The notes below the pieces were generated by a model. It made no database searches. It was not told where the DNA came from and saw only the letters and a list, made by a program, of their open reading frames with translations. The translations under genes were made by a program, and so were the position numbers. From a virus, in the IMG/VR virus record IMGVR_UViG_3300046096_000189, positions 62,001 to 126,000 of that record: a DNA stretch of 64,000 nucleotides; one strand, given 5' to 3'. Below are positions 59,712 to 64,000 of this stretch, one piece after another (positions within the stretch are counted from its first letter, which is position 1; each line of letters starts with the position of its first letter).

Positions 59712-60818
59712 TTAAGCTCTTTTAAGCTCTTCAAATAATACGTGTGTGTTAAAGTTCAATTGACCTAAGCTGTATAAAGCACTAGCAGCTGAGACAGAAG
59801 CACGTATAGTGCGCATCAACTCAGCATTGTGCGTTAACAGATAGTTATGTAATTCAGCTGGTGTGGCAGTATCTACATTAGCACTGTTCTTCATGAACTC
59901 AAGCTTACCAGCTATATCGTTCAAACAAGTACCTATAGATTCTAACAAAGAAGCATACTTTTCACTGGTGTAGAACGTTAACAGATCTTTAAACGTCAGA
60001 TCGTGTACAGTTTCACCGCGCATGTTCTCATCGCTGAATAGATTATCCATAGACTTACCGTAGATAACAGTAGCTATACACATCTTTAAAGCTCTGCATT
60101 CATAAGCTGTCTTTATATTTAAAACAGCTTTAGTGAACTCAGCTCCATCCATGGTACCACCCTTGAACATATCTGGGATAAGTTCAGACACAGGTATCTC
60201 TAAGAAAGATTTGAACTCTTCCTTGTACTGCACTATGGTGTTTTTAGATCCCTCTAATTTAGAAGAGATATCTTTTCCATTGACATGCAGATCGTTACCT
60301 GTAGCTCTGATAGCTGGAAGATGTTCACCTGAAAGCACACTTACAGTAGCTATAGCTGCTTCAAGTGGTTCTTTTAAGAATGTCTTTGCGTCTTCAAATA
60401 ACAAAGCTTGTTCAACAGCAATAGAACGTTTCATATTAGAAACAGTCGCATCAAAGTTGACTTTGGTTTTATTGACGGAGAATTGCTCAAGTGTAAGTCT
60501 TGTACCCAGTAGAGCTGGAAACTGTTCAAGAGCATATGAAACATCTGCTCTACATACAGCACCTTCTGTACTGATCTCATCATGTACAGCTTGCATTTCT
60601 ACTATTTTAACTGTCTTACCATCTAAAGCAGCAAAGTTAACTTGAGCTGTAGCTAAAGCTTGACCTGCTTGAGTAGTCGTTTGTGGATTAACAGGTTGGG
60701 AAGGAGCACCGACTATGACTGTGGACTTATCTGTGGATTGCACAGAAGATGGACCTTTGATTAAATCATGATCCACCACAGTGTTGTCGATGTCGTCCAT
60801 GACGTCATCATTTAACAT
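59712..60818 (-). CDS. Virion-region protein, 368 residues
   Basis: An alpha-helical protein with an acidic, disordered N-terminal 60 residues (MLNDDVMDDIDNTVVDHDLI) and then a helix-rich domain (VKIVEMQAVHDEISTEGAVC, SSKLEGSKNTIVQYKEEFKS). It resembles the internal or scaffold-like proteins of jumbo phages whose sequence includes 'VHDEISTEGAV', but no enzyme motif is present. It is 1 nt from the 154-residue gene and ends at the bidirectional terminator. Confidence 0.72.
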   Translation of the reverse strand: MLNDDVMDDIDNTVVDHDLIKGPSSVQSTDKSTVIVGAPSQPVNPQTTTQAGQALATAQVNFAALDGKTVKIVEMQAVHDEISTEGAVCRADVSYALEQFPALLGTRLTLEQFSVNKTKVNFDATVSNMKRSIAVEQALLFEDAKTFLKEPLEAAIATVSVLSGEHLPAIRATGNDLHVNGKDISSKLEGSKNTIVQYKEEFKSFLEIPVSELIPDMFKGGTMDGAEFTKAVLNIKTAYECRALKMCIATVIYGKSMDNLFSDENMRGETVHDLTFKDLLTFYTSEKYASLLESIGTCLNDIAGKLEFMKNSANVDTATPAELHNYLLTHNAELMRTIRASVSAASALYSLGQLNFNTHVLFEELKRA

Positions 60819-60819
60819 A

Positions 60820-61284
60820 TCAGACGACCTTCTTACTGAGTTGTTCCAACACCTTCTTAAAGCCGTTGTTCATCACAGAGACTTCAGTAGCATTGTCTTT
60901 CATGAAACAAAGAGTTTCTTCAGAGAAGTGTTTATACAGCTTGAAGATATCTACGATACCGTTGGCTGTACCACTTTGACTGTGGAACATGCTGTTGTCG
61001 TAGCAGCTCTGGTATCTGAACATATAGAAAGATATAACCTCCTTCATGACAGCGTCTGTGTCTAACAAACAGACTTCCATGATGCGACCCACCAAAGTAG
61101 ATACAGTCTGAAGGTGTTCAGATCTGTAGTACATGTGAGGATCTTCAACAGGAGCCTGTGGTAATTCAAGATCGTAAGCCAAGACACGAGCTAAACCCAA
61201 AGTCACAGACTTGGTCTTAGATTTACCTGTAGAACCAATGCCTACCAGAAAGGTATTGGATTCTTGATTGATAGAAAGCAACAT
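60820..61284 (-). CDS. Unknown 154-residue protein
   Basis: The protein contains GIGSTGKSKTKSVTLGLARVL split by Thr, which looks like a P-loop (GxxGTGKS-type: GIGSTGKSKT) near residues 16-25, but no Walker B could be assigned. Later segments are helical (YYRSEHLQTVSTLVGRIMEV). It is translated from AAGGAAAATTAAAA-ATG and is linked with the 368-residue gene. A nucleotide-binding role is possible but weak. Confidence 0.68.
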   Translation of the reverse strand: MLLSINQESNTFLVGIGSTGKSKTKSVTLGLARVLAYDLELPQAPVEDPHMYYRSEHLQTVSTLVGRIMEVCLLDTDAVMKEVISFYMFRYQSCYDNSMFHSQSGTANGIVDIFKLYKHFSEETLCFMKDNATEVSVMNNGFKKVLEQLSKKVV

Positions 61285-61299
61285 TTTTAATTTTCCTTA

Positions 61300-62652
61300 T
61301 CAGGACTGAAGTCTTAACTCAGCAGATTTAATAAACAAAGGATTCGCCGAAAGCTCTTCCAACAACTGTTCTTCACGGATGCTTCTACCTGCATTGCGAT
61401 CAGAAGACCAGAACACATTTAAGAATCCATCTAGGATAGTGTTGTATTCCATCGTGTCTTTTATGATACCGTCCATGACGTAGATGTTATCCACGATAGG
61501 CTTCATCTCTTTAGGAGACAACTTCTGGTCTTTCAAAGACTCGATCATGTCGTTACGCAGCCTCACATACCGAAGTTTAAGCTTGTCGTATGTGTAATCT
61601 CTTCCAGATTCGCCTGAATCACCAAGCATACTTGTTACAATAAGCGCAGAGATGATAGCATAAAAGATCCAACCGCTGCCAATAGCAACAGCTAAGCAAG
61701 TAACACCCAAGCAGAACCAAAGAAGATTTAACAGCTGGAAGAACACCCAAGCAGATCTTTGTTTCTCAGGACTCCAGCCAGCTTTGGTTAGTTTATCTAA
61801 AGCGATAGTAACTTCTCTGCCGTATCCAAATCTGCTGGAGAAAGTATCCGCCATCTGTTCAAAGCTGGTTTTAGAATAAGTGCCATTATCCATCTGTGTA
61901 CCAGTGCCTGTGTCAGCAGCATCCACAATGAACTTAAACCAGTGATAAGAAGCGATAGTTCTGTTGTCAGACATCATCTTATCGACTTCCTCACGCTTGA
62001 TCTTAGGCGTTACGGTCTTCAGTTCTCTGAAGATATAGTCAGAATCTGCTTTAGACTTCTTACCTAAGCAAACTTTAGCCGTATTAGCTAAGACTTGGTT
62101 GTTGGTGTCAAGACGATCAGAGTATTCAAATGCATAGAAAGCATGACCTAATTCATGAAGGATCACACCAGTAGTTTCAGCTGGTGTTAGTTTATAATCA
62201 CGCTTAAGGCTAGTGAAATTAAGATACAGGTTTACCACCACATCAGAGAATACACCACCCACAGTAGCATCAGCTACATTAACACTACCTTTGACCTTAC
62301 CCTTTTTCAGAAGATCACCTATTTGCTCTTGAACATAGTCTTCAGCTGGTTTACCTTGCCACATCTTAGGTATAAATACATGATGAGACTGAGCATAGAA
62401 AGGCTGAACAGCTGCTAGAGCCAGAATAGTATTTATTTTAACACCAAAGCCTAAACGGCTCTTTACCAACATTTCCAACTGTTTAGTCTCAGGCCACATA
62501 GCCAGCTCTTCAGCGTTGACAGCCACAGAAGTCTCAATCTTCTTATAGATATCAGATACGATAACTTCTATCCGACTACCGAAGTTATCTTTTTGGAAAT
62601 CGATCGTTTCCATAGCGAAGCTCATTAGCTTCTTTCTCTTGTTAAAAAACAT
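61300..62652 (-). CDS. Membrane zinc metalloprotease (HELGH)
   Basis: A 450-residue protein starting at 62652, where AGGAG lies 9 nt upstream of the ATG. HELGH is at 166-170 (TTGVILHELGHAFYAFEYSD), and EQMADTFSSRFGYG (about 275) supplies a likely third ligand. Residues about 305-345 are two adjacent membrane segments (WVFFQLLNLLWFCLGVTCLA, SGWIFYAIISALIVTSML). It is the second zinc protease in the window (the other is in cassette 3). The substrate is unknown; it may act on membrane or virion proteins. Confidence 0.8.
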   Translation of the reverse strand: MFFNKRKKLMSFAMETIDFQKDNFGSRIEVIVSDIYKKIETSVAVNAEELAMWPETKQLEMLVKSRLGFGVKINTILALAAVQPFYAQSHHVFIPKMWQGKPAEDYVQEQIGDLLKKGKVKGSVNVADATVGGVFSDVVVNLYLNFTSLKRDYKLTPAETTGVILHELGHAFYAFEYSDRLDTNNQVLANTAKVCLGKKSKADSDYIFRELKTVTPKIKREEVDKMMSDNRTIASYHWFKFIVDAADTGTGTQMDNGTYSKTSFEQMADTFSSRFGYGREVTIALDKLTKAGWSPEKQRSAWVFFQLLNLLWFCLGVTCLAVAIGSGWIFYAIISALIVTSMLGDSGESGRDYTYDKLKLRYVRLRNDMIESLKDQKLSPKEMKPIVDNIYVMDGIIKDTMEYNTILDGFLNVFWSSDRNAGRSIREEQLLEELSANPLFIKSAELRLQS

Positions 62653-62744
62653 GGGTGTAACTCCTGCGGCGTGGGTGTTTGGAAAAAAAGAAAAACCAGG
62701 TTTCGGCGAGATGTTATGTATTAACACCCAACCTATTCTGTACC

Positions 62745-64000
62745 ATGGCTAATATCAAAGGCAAAGAATGTAAATTTGTCGTACACGTTCCGAGTAATCA
62801 CCCGGATGTGGAAGACGTCCATTTGATTAAAGAAGTCACTCATTATGATGATGGTAGCACCATACCTGGTATCAGGATGATTAAAAATTACAAGAGACCT
62901 TTCTATGTAACTAAGAGATCTTACAGAAATCACAAACAGAAAAAAGAATGTGAGCATATCTCTAAGTTGGATAGGTTTGATTGTACTGAATCAGAGCTGA
63001 GAAACCAAATAGCTAGAGTTCTTGATAAAGCTTGGTCTAAGGATCATCTTAAAGAACTGTTGGTTTCACCATACATCTACGGAGCTGATGTAACTTCTAC
63101 TTCGTTTATCAAGAATGATTATAAGAACAAGTACCCTGGTATAGCTTCTGCCAACTCTTTGGCTTTTCTTGATATTGAGACTGACATGGTGCATGGACAC
63201 AAGAAAACTGTGTTGATCACTGTTGTTATGAAAGGTATCTGCTTTACAGCTGTGACAGAAGAGTTTGCCAAAGGGATAGGGGATATCCAATCTCTCTACA
63301 ACCTGGGTAAAAAGAAGTATATACAAGAGTACATAGATAAACATCAACTTGAATGTCAGTTGGTTGTGGTCAAAGACAACATCGAAGCTATTAAAGCCGC
63401 TTTTAAATTACTCCATGAAAAGAAACCAGATCTTCTTGCTATCTGGAACATCAACTACGACGTTCCTAAGATGATAGGTGAGATAGAGGATGAAGGTTTG
63501 GACCCTGCTGATATCTTTTGTGATCCTGCTGTGCCTAAGGCTTATAGACTCTGTAAGTACAAGATGGGGAAAACCAAAAAGGTCACAGCCTCTGGTAAAG
63601 TATCGGGCATCAACATCGCTGCTCAGTGGCATACATTGTTTCTGACAGCTTCTTTCTATATGGTAGATGCCATGTGTATCTATAAACTACTTAGATTGGC
63701 TAAGGCTGAACAACCTCATTACTCCTTAGATTGGATACTTGGTGTTGAGCTAGGGATCAGAAAACTTAAGTTCAAAGAAGCTGATGGTTATGAAAAGGAA
63801 CAATGGCACAGCTTTATGCAGTCTCAATATAAAGTAGAATACATCATCTACAACATGTTTGACTGTATATCCATGATGGAATTAGATGCCAAGACCACAG
63901 ACATGGCTTTTGCGTTTACATCTTCTTGCGATACCACTGACTTCAGTAAGTTTAACTCACAACCTAAGAAGATCGCTGATGCTTTTTATTACTTCATTCA
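62745..64000 (+). CDS. Family-B DNA polymerase, N-terminal part (runs off right edge)
   Basis: At least 418 residues are present from the ATG at 62745. The 3'-5' exonuclease motifs of family B are visible: Exo I AFLDIETDM (140-148), Exo II LLAIWNINYDVPKM (230-243) and Exo III YNMFDC (Y-x3-D, 369-374). The polymerase palm domain lies beyond the window. This is the phage replicase; with the DnaB-like helicase at 17.4-18.9 kb it forms the replication set. It is divergent from the zinc-protease gene, with 92 nt between the starts. TTATGTATTAACACCC upstream may be part of its promoter. Confidence 0.85.
   Translation, partial: MANIKGKECKFVVHVPSNHPDVEDVHLIKEVTHYDDGSTIPGIRMIKNYKRPFYVTKRSYRNHKQKKECEHISKLDRFDCTESELRNQIARVLDKAWSKDHLKELLVSPYIYGADVTSTSFIKNDYKNKYPGIASANSLAFLDIETDMVHGHKKTVLITVVMKGICFTAVTEEFAKGIGDIQSLYNLGKKKYIQEYIDKHQLECQLVVVKDNIEAIKAAFKLLHEKKPDLLAIWNINYDVPKMIGEIEDEGLDPADIFCDPAVPKAYRLCKYKMGKTKKVTASGKVSGINIAAQWHTLFLTASFYMVDAMCIYKLLRLAKAEQPHYSLDWILGVELGIRKLKFKEADGYEKEQWHSFMQSQYKVEYIIYNMFDCISMMELDAKTTDMAFAFTSSCDTTDFSKFNSQPKKIADAFYYFI

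Noticed and set aside
62733-63632. Minus-strand open frames opposite the DNA polymerase
   Set aside because: They overlap the exonuclease motifs of the plus-strand polymerase and have no conserved features.
1-64000. tRNA genes
   Set aside because: I looked in the non-coding gaps for cloverleaf arms and a TTCGAATC-type loop ahead of an acceptor end and found none. A tRNAscan-SE run would settle it.
1-64000. Shell protein (chimallin) and tubulin PhuZ of phage-nucleus systems
   Set aside because: No protein here shows the tubulin GGGTGSG motif or a convincing shell-protein match. These genes may lie outside the window.

Overview
The window is a stretch of a large (jumbo) tailed-phage genome of the phiKZ type. 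The evidence is a fragmented multisubunit RNA polymerase (a beta-subunit N-terminal half encoded alone), a phiKZ-like major capsid protein with a long propeptide, a phiKZ-type portal, a set of paralogous internal head ('inner body') proteins with E-terminated protease sites, a DnaB-like helicase, a family-B DNA polymerase, ribonucleotide reductase, DHFR and thymidylate synthase. Family assignments were made by reading the proteins; no search was run. The host cannot be fixed from the sequence; a Gram-negative proteobacterium is likely. The sequence is AT-leaning and densely coded. Most genes lie on the minus strand, and plus-strand genes sit at about 1.5-4.1, 17.4-18.9, 19.7-21.2, 55.5-59.7 and 62.7-64 kb. 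I saw no tRNA, CRISPR array or integrase.

Layout: 0-17 kb carries a partial gene, the portal, an RNA polymerase beta fragment, two large unknown proteins, NrdB/NrdA and the major capsid protein. 17-26 kb carries the helicase, an M48-like protease, a ParB-like fusion protein, a histone-H1-like protein, DHFR, an intron-split thymidylate synthase, two tail-anchored coiled-coil proteins, a macro-like protein and a DUF1874 (AcrIII-1-like) ring nuclease candidate. 26-39 kb is the lysis and host-contact region: lytic transglycosylase, holin-like protein, fiber proteins, a glycosyltransferase, a papain-like protein and small modular fiber proteins. 39-55 kb holds four ~460-residue internal head paralogs, further virion proteins and a transglutaminase/papain-like protein. 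55-62.6 kb holds a gp6/J-like baseplate wedge and other structural genes plus a membrane zinc protease. The right edge begins a family-B DNA polymerase.

The most notable non-textbook feature is a set of four dispersed expression cassettes (near 4.2-4.8, 10.0-10.15, 18.9-19.7 and 25.7-26.2 kb). Each has a ~95-nt leader of shared sequence with a covarying hairpin and a very strong Shine-Dalgarno, a single gene, and a terminator of one family. The cargo differs: an unknown 162-residue protein, an M48-like protease, an AcrIII-1-like ring nuclease, and, in one case, nothing but a deletion scar. They look like interchangeable accessory slots for anti-defence or host-takeover genes. Other notable points are a group I intron whose P1 and P10 pairings can be read directly, a 9-bp palindrome giving symmetric ribosome-binding sites to two divergent genes, and shuffled modules among small fiber proteins.
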